NCBI RefSeq assembly: GCF_010731115.1 | Contig: NZ_AP022616.1 | Span: 1,302,001 to 1,366,000 of the forward strand | From: Mycolicibacterium phocaicum | Lineage (GTDB): Bacteria; Actinomycetota; Actinomycetes; Mycobacteriales; Mycobacteriaceae | Direction of reading: 5' to 3' | DNA: 64,000 nt | Part shown: positions 25,327 to 34,046 of the stretch, piece after piece | Position numbering within the stretch: position 1 is the first letter of the stretch | How the letters are laid out: every line of letters begins with the position of its first letter | Made by a program: the position numbers and the translations under genes | The notes under the pieces: generated by a model | Told to the model about the DNA's origin: nothing | Seen by the model: the letters and a program-made list of their open reading frames with translations, nothing else | Databases searched by the model: none

Positions 25327-25796
25327 CGGGAAGCTTGCTCCAGACGGACGGCTTTGCGGATGGTCTCGCGGGCCCGGCTGCGGTCCCCCGCATAGTCGTA
25401 TGCCCGGGCCAGCCGGTACCAAACCCGCCAATCATCAGGGCGGGCCTCGACCTCGTCGCGCACCGACTCGAACAGCGCGTCGGCGGCGTCGCGTTCGATA
25501 CGGCCCGACGGGCGCTTGGGCAGGTCGCTGACGTCGAGCTCGACGCCCTCCTCGTGGGCCAGCCGGGCCAGCCGCTGGTGCGCGAAGCCGGCCCGCAGCG
25601 TGGCGACCATGGCCCACAGGCCGATCAGCGGCAGCACGAAGATGCCGATGCCCAGCCCGATGGCGGCAGGCTCGCCGGACTTCATCAGGATCACGCCGGA
25701 GCGGCCCATGATCCAGAAATAGACCACCAGCGCCACGCACAAAAAGGCCACGACCAGTTGGATGCGCAGCACTTGCGGGCTGGGTTTGGTCATCAC
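25323..25796 (-). CDS. Membrane protein with TPR-like tail (Rv2772c-type)
   Basis: This 157-residue protein has two transmembrane helices (about 11-30 and 44-66) and a soluble C-terminus with VEARPDDWRVWYRLARAYDYAGD, one tetratricopeptide-like repeat. Length equals that of M. tuberculosis Rv2772c, also located beside dapB. It lies 7 bp after dapB and overlaps the next gene by 4 nt, so the three form an operon. Function is unknown. Confidence 0.83.
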   Translation of the reverse strand: MMTKPSPQVLRIQLVVAFLCVALVVYFWIMGRSGVILMKSGEPAAIGLGIGIFVLPLIGLWAMVATLRAGFAHQRLARLAHEEGVELDVSDLPKRPSGRIERDAADALFESVRDEVEARPDDWRVWYRLARAYDYAGDRSRARETIRKAVRLEQASR

Positions 25797-25803
25797 CGGC
25801 CCG

Positions 25804-26556
<753 letters not shown>

Positions 26557-26561
26557 CTACC

Positions 26562-26567
26562 TACTAT
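26562..26567 (+). promoter_or_regulatory. Putative -10 box, leaderless epimerase gene
   Basis: TACTAT ends 7 nt before the ATG at 26575. No ribosome site is present, so translation probably begins at the transcript's first codon. Confidence 0.5.
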
Positions 26568-26574
26568 CAGCCTT

Positions 26575-27477
26575 ATGCGCGGCGCCAAGATCCTCATCAC
26601 CGGAGTCACCGGCCAGGTGGCCACCCCGATCGCCACTGCCCTGGCGGCCGACAACGAGGTCTGGGGCGTCGCCCGGTTCAACAACCCGCAGGCCCAGCAG
26701 AAGCTGGAGCAGGCCGGCGTCCGGTGCGCGGCGGTCAACCTCGCGGTCGGCGACTTCAGTTCGCTGCCAACCGATTTCGACTACGTCGTCAACCTGGCGG
26801 TGGCCAAGACCGGCCGGTGGGACAAGGACCTCGCCGCCAACGCCGAGACCGTGGGACTGCTGATGGCGCACTGCCGCGAGGCCAAGGCGTTCCTGCACAC
26901 GTCGTCGGCCGCGGTGTACGACCCGCCCGGCGATGAGCCGCGCTCCGAGTCAGCGGCGCTGGGCGACAACCACAAGCACCTCTTCCCCACGTATTCGATC
27001 TCCAAGATCGCCGGCGAGACGGTCGTGCGCACCATGTCCCGCGCACTGGATCTGCCGGCCACCATCGCCCGGTTCAACGTGCCCTACGGCGACAACGGCG
27101 GCTGGCCGTACTACCAGATGGAGATGATCCTGGCGGGCATCCCGATCCCGGTGCCGCCGGGCGGCCCGGCACAGTACAACCCGATCCATGAAGACGACAT
27201 CCTGGCGACCCTGCCCAAACTGCTGGATGTCGCGTCGGTCCCCGCCACCACGGTGAACTGGTGCGGCGATCAGACCGTCAGCCTGCAGGAATGGTGCGCC
27301 TACATCGGTGAGCTCGTCGGCCGCGAGCCGGTGTTCACCGAGGACCCGAACGCGTTGCGCGGCGGCCCGACCGACACGACCCGCATGCACGAGTTGATCG
27401 GCGGAACATCGGTCGACTGGCGCGACGGCGTCCGCCGGTTGGTGACCAAGTTCCATCCGGAGCTGGTCAGCAGCTAG
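26575..27477 (+). CDS. NAD-dependent epimerase/dehydratase family protein
   Basis: This 300-residue protein is an extended short-chain dehydrogenase. The nucleotide loop is ITGVTGQVATPIA (a GxxGxxx variant) near the start. The catalytic pair is Tyr/Lys in PTYSISKIAGE, and SSAAVYDPPG provides the Ser. A later block HEDDILATLPKLL and GDQTVSLQEW are typical of sugar-epimerase-like proteins. The ATG has a -10 box directly upstream. Its stop overlaps the stop of the convergent dehydrogenase by 4 nt. Substrate unknown. Confidence 0.87.
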   Translation: MRGAKILITGVTGQVATPIATALAADNEVWGVARFNNPQAQQKLEQAGVRCAAVNLAVGDFSSLPTDFDYVVNLAVAKTGRWDKDLAANAETVGLLMAHCREAKAFLHTSSAAVYDPPGDEPRSESAALGDNHKHLFPTYSISKIAGETVVRTMSRALDLPATIARFNVPYGDNGGWPYYQMEMILAGIPIPVPPGGPAQYNPIHEDDILATLPKLLDVASVPATTVNWCGDQTVSLQEWCAYIGELVGREPVFTEDPNALRGGPTDTTRMHELIGGTSVDWRDGVRRLVTKFHPELVSS

Positions 27478-28382
27478 CCGGCCCGGGGCACGAAATAGTG
27501 ACCGGCCTTGAGGTCTTCGAGCAGGGTCGGATGCATCGGCTCCCAGCCGAGCAGAGCACGGGTCCGAGCACTGGACGTCGGGTTGTCCAGCGCGGCGAAA
27601 CCCGCCAGAAATCCGAAGTGCGCCGGAGCTTCGTCGGCGGGAATCTGTTGCACCGGCACACCCAGCCCGTCGCCGATGGCCTGGGCGATGTCGCGGAACG
27701 CAATGCCTTCCTCGGCAGCCCCGTGCAACACCGAGCCGGCCGGCGCCGACTCCACGGCCAGCCGGTAGAGCCGTGCGGCGTCGCGGGTGTGTACCGCCGG
27801 CCATCGGTTCGAGCCGTCGCCCTGATATCCGGATCGTCCTGCCGCACGGGCGAATTGGATGAGGCTCGGGATGAAGCCGTGATAATCGGTGTCACCGTGC
27901 ACCGTCGGCGCGAGCCTGATCACCGATGACCGCACACCGCGGTCAGCCAACCCCAGAGTGGCGAGTTCGGATGCCACCCGCGGGCCCGACCGGTCGACCT
28001 CGGCGTCCTCGGTATTGAGCCGACCCGGCTCTCCGAACGCCAGCATGAGCGTGCCCGAGGTGTTCACGAACGGCTTGCCAGTGCCCGCCAAGGCCTCTCC
28101 CATGGCTTCGACTGCCCGCAGGTCCAACCGAAGCGAGTCGGCGTACTTGGAGAAGTCGTGTTTGAAGGCCAGGTGGATGACGCCGTCGGCGGCAGCGGCC
28201 GCGGCGGCCAGCCCGTCGGGATCATCGAGCGAGCCGCGATGCACCTGGGCGCCTGCTGCGGTGAGAGCACTCGCCGAGGCGTCCGATCTGGCCAGTCCGG
28301 TGACCTGATGCCCCGCCTCCAGTAGCTCGCGGACGACGACGGATCCGATGTGCCCGCTGGCGCCGGTGACGAATATGCGCAT
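27474..28382 (-). CDS. NAD(P)-binding SDR/epimerase-like protein
   Basis: This 302-residue protein starts MRIFVTGASGHIGS, the GxxGxxG dinucleotide loop, and continues with GVIHLAFKHDF and FVNTSGTLMLAFG. The central Tyr-x3-Lys is not evident, as in several NAD-binding epimerase-like (SDR_a5-like) proteins. It is divergent from a TetR gene, and the 110-bp spacer is full of palindromes, so it is probably controlled by that repressor. ATG start at 28382; an oxidoreductase role on a small electrophile is only a guess. Confidence 0.85.
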   Translation of the reverse strand: MRIFVTGASGHIGSVVVRELLEAGHQVTGLARSDASASALTAAGAQVHRGSLDDPDGLAAAAAAADGVIHLAFKHDFSKYADSLRLDLRAVEAMGEALAGTGKPFVNTSGTLMLAFGEPGRLNTEDAEVDRSGPRVASELATLGLADRGVRSSVIRLAPTVHGDTDYHGFIPSLIQFARAAGRSGYQGDGSNRWPAVHTRDAARLYRLAVESAPAGSVLHGAAEEGIAFRDIAQAIGDGLGVPVQQIPADEAPAHFGFLAGFAALDNPTSSARTRALLGWEPMHPTLLEDLKAGHYFVPRAG

Positions 28383-28396
28383 GATTTGGCTCCTCA

Positions 28397-28421
28397 GGTG
28401 ATGTCAGTGGATGACATCACC
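28397..28421. promoter_or_regulatory. Operator 1 of the TetR/SDR divergent pair
   Basis: Perfect inverted repeat GGTGATGTCA-(5 bp)-TGACATCACC, 15 bp from the SDR start codon. The repeat core TGTCA recurs in the second site at 28435-28476. Confidence 0.65.
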
Positions 28422-28434
28422 GACCGTACACCTC

Positions 28435-28476
28435 ATGTCAGTCACTGTCATCGCGCGTCGTGGCAGTGACTGACAT
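28435..28476. promoter_or_regulatory. Operator 2 of the TetR/SDR divergent pair
   Basis: Inverted repeat with 15-bp arms (ATGTCAGTCACTGTC at 28435-28449 and its complement with one mismatch at 28462-28476). It ends 4 bp before the TACAAT box of the TetR gene, a position suited to autorepression. Confidence 0.6.
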
Positions 28477-28480
28477 CGCC

Positions 28481-28486
28481 TACAAT
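28481..28486 (+). promoter_or_regulatory. -10 box of the TetR gene
   Basis: TACAAT ends 7 nt before the GTG at 28493, giving a leaderless start. Confidence 0.5.
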
Positions 28487-28492
28487 CCGCCC

Positions 28493-29053
28493 GTGGGCCG
28501 ATGGGAACCGAACGCGCAGGGCCGCCTGGAACAGGCGGCCCTGGACCTGTACCTGGAGCAGGGCTTCGACGCGACGACGGTCGCCGAGATCGCCGCCCGC
28601 GCGGGCCTGACGGAACGCACCTTCTTCCGGCACTTCACCGACAAACGCGAGGTGCTGTTTCGGGGCCGTGAACTCGCCGACGCACTTGAAGCCGCGATCG
28701 ACGACGCCCCGGCGGCCGCCGCGCCACTCGACGCCGTCGCCGGCGCGCTGGAATCACTGTCCGACTTCTTCGCCGACCGTCGCCCACATGCGCGCCGGCG
28801 CCAGACCGTGATCGCCGCCAATCCGAGCCTGCAAGAACGCGAACTCATCAAGCTCGCTTCACTGGCGACGACGATCTGCGATGCGTTGCGCCGCCGCGGC
28901 GTCGCCGACCCCATGGCCGGCCTGGTCGCCGAGGCCGGTATCGCGGTGTTCAAGGTGGCGTTCGAACACTGGCTCACCGACCCGGCCGAGCGGAGCCTCG
29001 CCGAGCACATCCGCGAGGCATTCTCCGAGCTCAGGACCGCGACCCAATCCTGA
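28493..29053 (+). CDS. TetR-family transcriptional regulator
   Basis: This 186-residue repressor has the N-terminal TetR helix-turn-helix: GRLEQAALDLYLEQGFDATT, then VAEIAARAGLTERTFFRHF. The C-terminal ligand domain is variable. I prefer GTG at 28493 because a TACAAT box lies 7 nt before it and family members begin with GRWEPN; an in-frame GTG at 28460 would fall inside the operator. It is divergent from an SDR gene and probably represses both, through the two palindromes in the spacer. Its ligand is unknown. Confidence 0.9.
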   Translation: MGRWEPNAQGRLEQAALDLYLEQGFDATTVAEIAARAGLTERTFFRHFTDKREVLFRGRELADALEAAIDDAPAAAAPLDAVAGALESLSDFFADRRPHARRRQTVIAANPSLQERELIKLASLATTICDALRRRGVADPMAGLVAEAGIAVFKVAFEHWLTDPAERSLAEHIREAFSELRTATQS

Positions 29054-29067
29054 ACCGCCGCAACCGG

Positions 29068-29592
29068 TTACAGCGGCGACGCACCACGCAGGTGCTCGAA
29101 GATCAGTGACGTCTGGGTGCCTGCCACATCGGCGTCGGCGTTGAGGTGCTCGACCACGAACGCCCGTAGGTGTGGGGTGTCGCGCGCGGCGACGTGCAGG
29201 ATGAAGTCGTCGGCGCCGGCCAGAAAATAGACGTCCATCACCTGCGGCAGCCGTCGCATGTGGGCGATGAAGTCGCGAATTCGTGCGCGCGCACCGGATT
29301 GCAGGCTCACCGAGATCATCGCCTGCAGGCCCAAGCCGATGGCCGCCGGATCGATGTCGGCATGGAAACCGCGGATCACTCCGAGCTGTTGTAGCCGGCG
29401 GACCCGGCCGTGGCAGGTCGATGCGGCGATCCCGACGAGCTCCGCCAGCGCGCTGTTGGGCATGCGTGCGTCGGCGTGTAGCGCGGTCACGATCTGCCGG
29501 TCGACGTCGTCGAGTTCGACGGGCTGAACATCCTTCGGCTGCGAGCCCTCATGGACTACAGATTTCGAAGATCGTTCAACAGAGGGTGCCAT
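29068..29592 (-). CDS. aldR: Lrp/AsnC-family regulator of ald (AldR)
   Basis: This 174-residue protein is the positional and sequence counterpart of M. tuberculosis AldR (Rv2779c), which controls alanine dehydrogenase. The N-terminal winged helix-turn-helix covers LDDVDRQIVTALHADARMPN and ALAELVGIAASTCHGRVRRL; the C-terminal RAM domain (about 85-170) would bind amino acids. I chose ATG at 29592; an ATG 6 codons upstream is also possible, since the M. tuberculosis protein is 179 residues. It is divergent from ald with an AT-rich spacer likely to hold its binding sites. Confidence 0.9.
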   Translation of the reverse strand: MAPSVERSSKSVVHEGSQPKDVQPVELDDVDRQIVTALHADARMPNSALAELVGIAASTCHGRVRRLQQLGVIRGFHADIDPAAIGLGLQAMISVSLQSGARARIRDFIAHMRRLPQVMDVYFLAGADDFILHVAARDTPHLRAFVVEHLNADADVAGTQTSLIFEHLRGASPL

Positions 29593-29681
29593 ATTGAGAA
29601 TTATAATCACAGATATTGCAGGTCAGTCGACGTTTATTCACACTTAGGGCACCACCTGATCCGCCCTGAGGAGAACCCCAG
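29593..29681. promoter_or_regulatory. aldR-ald divergent control region
   Basis: The spacer is strikingly AT-rich for this genome (GAGAATTATAATCACAGATA), as expected of Lrp-type binding sites. GAGGAG at about 29669-29674 is the ribosome site of ald. Confidence 0.5.
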
Positions 29682-30788
29682 ATGCACGTCGGTATCCCGA
29701 CCGAAATCAAGAACAACGAGTACCGGGTGGCCATCACCCCGGCCGGCGTCGCCGAACTGATCAAGCACGGCCACGAGGTGCTGATCCAGGCCGGGGCCGG
29801 CGAAGGATCCGCGATCGCGGACAACGACTTCAAGGCTGCGGGCGCACAGATCGTCACCACCGCGGACCAGGTATGGGCCGAGGCCGACCTGCTCCTCAAG
29901 GTCAAGGAACCCATCGCGGCCGAGTACCACCGCATGCGTAAGGGCCAGACGCTGTTCACCTACCTGCACCTGGCCGCCTCGCGCGAATGCACCGACGCAC
30001 TGCTGGCGTCGGGCACCACCTCGATCGCCTACGAAACCGTTCAGACTGCCGACGGCCGCCTGCCGCTGCTCGCCCCGATGAGCGAAGTGGCAGGCCGGCT
30101 GTCGGCCCAGGTCGGCGCCTACCACCTCATGCGCAGCCACGGCGGCCGCGGCGTCCTGATGGGCGGCGTGCCCGGCGTGGCCCCCGCCAACGTAGTCGTC
30201 ATCGGCGGTGGCACCGCAGGCTTCCACGCGGCACAGATCGCCAGCGGCATGGGCGCGCACGTCACCGTCTTCGACGTCAACCTCGACACGCTGCGCCGGA
30301 TCGACGCCGAATGGGGCGGCCGGATCCACACGCGCTACTCCTCGAGCCTCGACCTGGAAGACGCCGTCAAGCAGGCCGACCTGGTGATCGGTGCGGTGCT
30401 GGTCCCCGGCGCCAAGGCGCCCAAGCTCGTGACCAATTCGACTGTGGCCCACATGAAGTCGGGCTCGGTGCTGGTCGACATCGCGATCGACCAGGGCGGC
30501 TGCTTCGAGGACTCGAAGCCCACCACGCACGACGACCCGACCTTCGCCGTGCACGACTCGGTCTTCTACTGCGTGGCCAACATGCCGGGCGCCGTGCCGC
30601 GCACGTCGACCTACGCCCTGACCAACGCGACGCTGCCGTACGTGCTCAAGCTCGCCGACCAGGGTTGGCAGGCGGCGTGCCGCAACGACGCCGCGCTCGC
30701 CAAGGGCCTGTCGACGCACGACGGCGAGCTGCTGTGCAGCCAGGTCGCCGCGGACCTCGACCTTCCGCTCGGCCGCGTCGCGCTGTAA
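29682..30788 (+). CDS. ald: L-alanine dehydrogenase
   Basis: This 368-residue enzyme interconverts alanine and pyruvate plus ammonia with NAD, and is induced in mycobacteria by alanine and low oxygen. Catalytic Lys75 (LLKVKEP) and His96 (TYLHLA) match the numbering known for M. tuberculosis Ald (371 residues). The NAD loop is [13 protein letters not shown], and the late [19 protein letters not shown] is intact. GAGGAG precedes the ATG. It is divergent from aldR, which would sense alanine. Confidence 0.97.
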   Translation: MHVGIPTEIKNNEYRVAITPAGVAELIKHGHEVLIQAGAGEGSAIADNDFKAAGAQIVTTADQVWAEADLLLKVKEPIAAEYHRMRKGQTLFTYLHLAASRECTDALLASGTTSIAYETVQTADGRLPLLAPMSEVAGRLSAQVGAYHLMRSHGGRGVLMGGVPGVAPANVVVIGGGTAGFHAAQIASGMGAHVTVFDVNLDTLRRIDAEWGGRIHTRYSSSLDLEDAVKQADLVIGAVLVPGAKAPKLVTNSTVAHMKSGSVLVDIAIDQGGCFEDSKPTTHDDPTFAVHDSVFYCVANMPGAVPRTSTYALTNATLPYVLKLADQGWQAACRNDAALAKGLSTHDGELLCSQVAADLDLPLGRVAL

Positions 30789-30856
30789 CCCACGAACCCG
30801 ATACCCATCGCCCGGTCAGCGCAGCGTCGCGCTGGCCGGGCGATGACTTTCACCGG

Positions 30857-30905
30857 GATTTGTGCACGATTTTCCGCGCCGAGCGCGGAAAATCGTGCAC
30901 AAATC
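30857..30905. repeat. Long perfect palindrome, copy 1 of GTGCACGAT element
   Basis: Perfect 23-bp arms (30857-30879 and 30883-30905) flank CGA. The core GTGCACGATTTTCCGCG recurs, with TT changed to AA, in the element at 31522-31570. It follows ald by about 70 bp and has no T-tract, so it may act as a terminator-like hairpin or be a dispersed repeat. Confidence 0.75.
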
Positions 30906-30932
30906 ACCCGGCGACGAGGCAACCTGTCGTTT

Positions 30933-30946
30933 TTGACACGTGTCAA
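30933..30946. promoter_or_regulatory. 14-bp perfect palindrome upstream of the GXWXG gene
   Basis: TTGACACGTGTCAA, symmetric over all 14 bp, lies 14 bp before the start at 30961 and overlaps a potential -35 (TTGACA). It looks like an operator for a dimeric repressor not encoded beside it. Confidence 0.5.
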
Positions 30947-30960
30947 GTATCGTCGTGACC

Positions 30961-31518
30961 ATGCTCTTGCAGGAACTGCTGCCCGCCCCTCCGACCACGA
31001 CGGTCGAAGCCCTCGAGATCTTCGACGCCGCGCCGGCCGTCGAACCCGACTTCATGATCGGTACCTGGCACGGGGCGGAAGTGCCCACCGGGCATCCGAT
31101 GGACGGGCTGCTGGAAGCCAGCGGCTGGTGGGGCAAGCAGTTCGTCGACGCCGAGACCGTCCACCCGCTGCTGTTTCCCGACGCCTCGGGCGAAACACTG
31201 TGGCCGCTCAACCCGGTGCTGGCATTCTCCGGCGCCGGACTGGCGAACAAGCTGCCACTGCTGCACCGCATTTCGGTTGCCAAGCCCATCGCCGCCCTGC
31301 AGCCGCTGTTGCGGGCCCGCTCGGCCAAAGCCCGGTTGCGCACGACGCGCTACCGCGGAGTCGACACCGCGACAATGGTTTACGACCAGCTGCCCATCAA
31401 CGACGTGTTCCGCAAGCTGTCCGATGACGCGGTCCTGGGCGCCATGGACCTGCGCGGCGAATCCCAGCCGTACTTCTTTGTGTTGCGCCGCGACAACTCG
31501 CTTCGGGTCAGCCGCTGA
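30961..31518 (+). CDS. GXWXG/DUF4334 domain protein
   Basis: This 185-residue protein carries the GXWXG motif as GTWHGAEVP (about 34-42) and a C-terminal DUF4334 block (RTTRYRGVDTATMVYDQLPINDVFR then QPYFFVLRR). The family is found in actinobacteria and its function is unknown. ATG at 30961 follows a GTG two codons earlier. The gene is bracketed by the two GTGCACGAT palindromes (30857-30905 and 31522-31570), an arrangement suggesting it once moved as a unit or that both are transcription stops. Confidence 0.82.
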   Translation: MLLQELLPAPPTTTVEALEIFDAAPAVEPDFMIGTWHGAEVPTGHPMDGLLEASGWWGKQFVDAETVHPLLFPDASGETLWPLNPVLAFSGAGLANKLPLLHRISVAKPIAALQPLLRARSAKARLRTTRYRGVDTATMVYDQLPINDVFRKLSDDAVLGAMDLRGESQPYFFVLRRDNSLRVSR

Positions 31519-31521
31519 GGT

Positions 31522-31570
31522 GATTTGTGCACGATAATCCGCGCTGACCGCGGATTATCGTGCACGAATC
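31522..31570. repeat. Long palindrome, copy 2 of GTGCACGAT element
   Basis: 22-bp arms (31522-31543 and 31549-31570) with one mismatch flank a 5-bp spacer. It starts 4 bp after the stop of the GXWXG gene and ends 4 bp before the IS element. Confidence 0.75.
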
Positions 31571-31571
31571 G

Positions 31572-32657
31572 CTAGTGTCCTGAGTCATTAATTCGAGTGC
31601 AGTAGTTGCCGATGCTGGCCAGGATTTGGTCGGCGGTCTTCGTCCAGACGTAGGGACGCGGATTGTCGTTCCAGGTGTCGATCCAGGCTCGGATGTCGGC
31701 GTTGAGTTGGCGCACTGAGGTGTGGGTGCCGCGGCGCAGTTTCTTGGTGGTCAGCTCGGCGAACCACCGTTCGACCAGGTTGAGCCAAGATGAGCTGGTC
31801 GGGGTGAAGTGCAGCACAAAGCGGGGATGGCTTGTCAGCCAACGCTTTACGGCGGGGGTTTTATGGGTGGAGGCGTTGTCGAGCACGACGTGACAATCCA
31901 GATCGGCGGGGACTTCGGCGTCGATTTTCTTCAAGAAGGCGAGAAATTCAGTGGAGCGGTGGCGCGCGTGCAGTGAGCCGATCACCGTTCCTGTGGTCAG
32001 GTTCAAGGCCGCATACAGGCTCGAGGTGCCGTGGCGGATGTAGTCGTGACTGGCCCGCGCTGGGGTACCGGGCAGCATCGGGAACACCGGCTGGGTGCGG
32101 TTCAGAGCCTGGATCTGCGTCTTCTCGTCAACGCAGAGCACCACCGCCCGCTCCGGTGGGTCCAGGTACAGACCGACCACGTCGCGGACCTTTTCAACGA
32201 ACAGCGGATCCTTGGACAGTTTCCATGAATCCTGTTTGTGCGGAGCTAATCCGAACGCGCGCCAGACCCGCGAGACCATCGACTGACTCAAGCCCAGGTG
32301 ATCGGCCATCGACCGCGTCGACCAATGCGTGGCATCCGGTGGAGTCGTTTCCAACGTTGCAGTGATCAGATCCTTGATCTGCTCATCACCCACGACACGC
32401 GGCCGGCCCGGGCGCGGCTCGTCGAGCAATCCGTCGCAGCGGTCCACGACGAACCGATTACGCCACCGACGCACCGTGGTGATGGACAGATCCAGCCGCT
32501 GCGCCAGTTCGGTATTGGACCCACCATCGGCAGCTGCCAACACAATTCGCGACCGCATCGCCAAGCCTGCGGCACTCGTCCGACGCCTGGCCCAACCCTC
32601 AAGCTCAGCCCGCTCATCAGCGGTCAACACAATCTTGGCAGCACGCGGAGTCGGCAC
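31572..32657 (-). CDS. IS630-family transposase (DDE)
   Basis: This 361-residue transposase has an N-terminal double helix-turn-helix (SRIVLAAADGGSNTELAQRL, then LSITTVRRW) and a DDE domain with Asp177 (LCVDEKTQI), Asp260 (VVLDNASTHK) and Glu296 (WLNLVERWF), D-83-D-36-E spacing typical of IS630. GTG at 32657 is chosen; a TTG 5 codons upstream is possible. The stop codon is not encoded inside the element: its TA comes from the duplicated target and its G from the host. The gene looks intact and full length, so the element may be mobile. Confidence 0.93.
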   Translation of the reverse strand: MPTPRAAKIVLTADERAELEGWARRRTSAAGLAMRSRIVLAAADGGSNTELAQRLDLSITTVRRWRNRFVVDRCDGLLDEPRPGRPRVVGDEQIKDLITATLETTPPDATHWSTRSMADHLGLSQSMVSRVWRAFGLAPHKQDSWKLSKDPLFVEKVRDVVGLYLDPPERAVVLCVDEKTQIQALNRTQPVFPMLPGTPARASHDYIRHGTSSLYAALNLTTGTVIGSLHARHRSTEFLAFLKKIDAEVPADLDCHVVLDNASTHKTPAVKRWLTSHPRFVLHFTPTSSSWLNLVERWFAELTTKKLRRGTHTSVRQLNADIRAWIDTWNDNPRPYVWTKTADQILASIGNYCTRINDSGH

Positions 32658-32700
32658 GACCCAGTCTAACAACTAGATCGTAATTAATGACTCAGGACAC
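31575..32700 (-). mobile_element. IS630-type insertion sequence, 1126 bp, TA duplication
   Basis: Perfect 19-bp terminal inverted repeats (GTGTCCTGAGTCATTAATT at 31575-31593 and its complement at 32682-32700) bound the transposase gene. TA is duplicated on both sides (31573-31574 and 32701-32702), as for IS630. The element inserted in the TA of the pepR TAG stop codon. The perfect ends and intact transposase suggest recent insertion. Confidence 0.95.
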
Positions 32701-34046
32701 TAGCCGAGGGCGCGCAGTTGCTTCGGCAGTGAGCGCTTGGACTGCGGCCCGAGCACCGCGGCGCCGAAGGGTCGCGTCAGCAGTTCGCGTGCAACGGCAT
32801 TGACCTCTTCGAGGGTGACGGCGTCGATCGACGCGAGCGTGTCCGAGATCGACTTGTGGTTGCCGTAGTTCAACTCGGCGCGGCCGATGCGGTGCATCCG
32901 GGAGCCGGAATCCTCCAGCCCCAGCACCAGACCGCCGCGCATCGAACCCTTGGCGATACGCAACTCGTCGGCGGTGATGCCTTCGCGCGCAACATCTTCC
33001 AGCACGTCGGTGGTCACGCGGACGACCTCATCGAAACGATCCGGCAGGCACGCCGAGTACACCGAGAGCGCACCGGCGTCGGAGAACGTGTCGATCGTGG
33101 AGTACACCGAGTAGGCCAGCCCGCGGTTCTCGCGGATCTGCTGAAACAGCCTCGAACTCAGTCCGCCGCCGAGCGCGGTGTTGAGCACCGACAGCGCCCA
33201 GCGATGCTCCCAGTTGCGGCCCGGCGTGCGCACGCCGAGGTACATGTGGGCCTGCTCGGAGTCACGCTTGACGAATTGCAGCGTCGGGGTGCCCGGCACC
33301 CGGCCGGCCCCCTTACGCGGCGGCACGGGCTTCCGGCCGCGCACCAGATGCGGCCGAAAGTGCTTGCGCACCATGGACACAACTTCGTCGTGGTCGATGT
33401 TTCCGGCGACCGCGACCACCATCCGGTCCGGGGTGTACCGGCGCACGTGGAACGAGTGCAACTGGTTGCGGGTCATCGACGTGATCGATTCGACGCTGCC
33501 GATGACCGGACGTCCCACCGGGTGCGTGCCGAACATGGAGCCGAGGAACACGTCCGCGAGGGTGTCCTCGGGATCGTCGTCGCGCATGGCGATCTCTTCG
33601 AGCACCACGTCACGTTCGAGCTCGACATCGCTTGCGGCACAACGACCGTTGAGCACCACGTCCGATACCAGATCGATGGCCAGCCCGAGGTCGCTGTCCA
33701 GCACGTGCGCGTAGTAGCAGGTGTGCTCGCGCGCGGTGAAGGCGTTCAGTTCGCCGCCGACGGCGTCCATCAACTGCGCGATCTCGACAGCGGAGCGCGT
33801 CGGCGTCGACTTGAACAGCAGGTGCTCCAGGAAGTGCGCGGCGCCGGCGACACTGGGGCCTTCGTCGCGCGAACCGACGTTGACCCACACCCCGACCGAG
33901 GCCGAATGCACGTGCGGCAGGTGTTCGGTGACGACCCGCAGCCCGCCTGGGAGATTGGTCTTGCGCACAGCGGCCGGGGCCTCCAGCGATGCTGAAGAAC
34001 CCCGGCCGTTGCGCAGTGTCGAATTAGGAGTTTGCAGGCGCGGCAT
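32700..34046 (-). CDS. pepR: M16-family zinc protease PepR
   Basis: This 448-residue protein corresponds to M. tuberculosis PepR (Rv2782c, 438 residues). The inverted zinc motif HFLEH is at His71-x2-Glu74-His75, and the second domain includes [26 protein letters not shown]. The N-terminus is uncertain: ATG at 34046 overlaps the pnp end by 23 bp, while GTG at 33968 would give a shorter form starting just before [10 protein letters not shown]. The stop TAG is formed by the target TA plus the terminal base of the IS, so the protein end is unchanged by the insertion. Its substrate is not known. Confidence 0.93.
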   Translation of the reverse strand: MPRLQTPNSTLRNGRGSSASLEAPAAVRKTNLPGGLRVVTEHLPHVHSASVGVWVNVGSRDEGPSVAGAAHFLEHLLFKSTPTRSAVEIAQLMDAVGGELNAFTAREHTCYYAHVLDSDLGLAIDLVSDVVLNGRCAASDVELERDVVLEEIAMRDDDPEDTLADVFLGSMFGTHPVGRPVIGSVESITSMTRNQLHSFHVRRYTPDRMVVAVAGNIDHDEVVSMVRKHFRPHLVRGRKPVPPRKGAGRVPGTPTLQFVKRDSEQAHMYLGVRTPGRNWEHRWALSVLNTALGGGLSSRLFQQIRENRGLAYSVYSTIDTFSDAGALSVYSACLPDRFDEVVRVTTDVLEDVAREGITADELRIAKGSMRGGLVLGLEDSGSRMHRIGRAELNYGNHKSISDTLASIDAVTLEEVNAVARELLTRPFGAAVLGPQSKRSLPKQLRALG

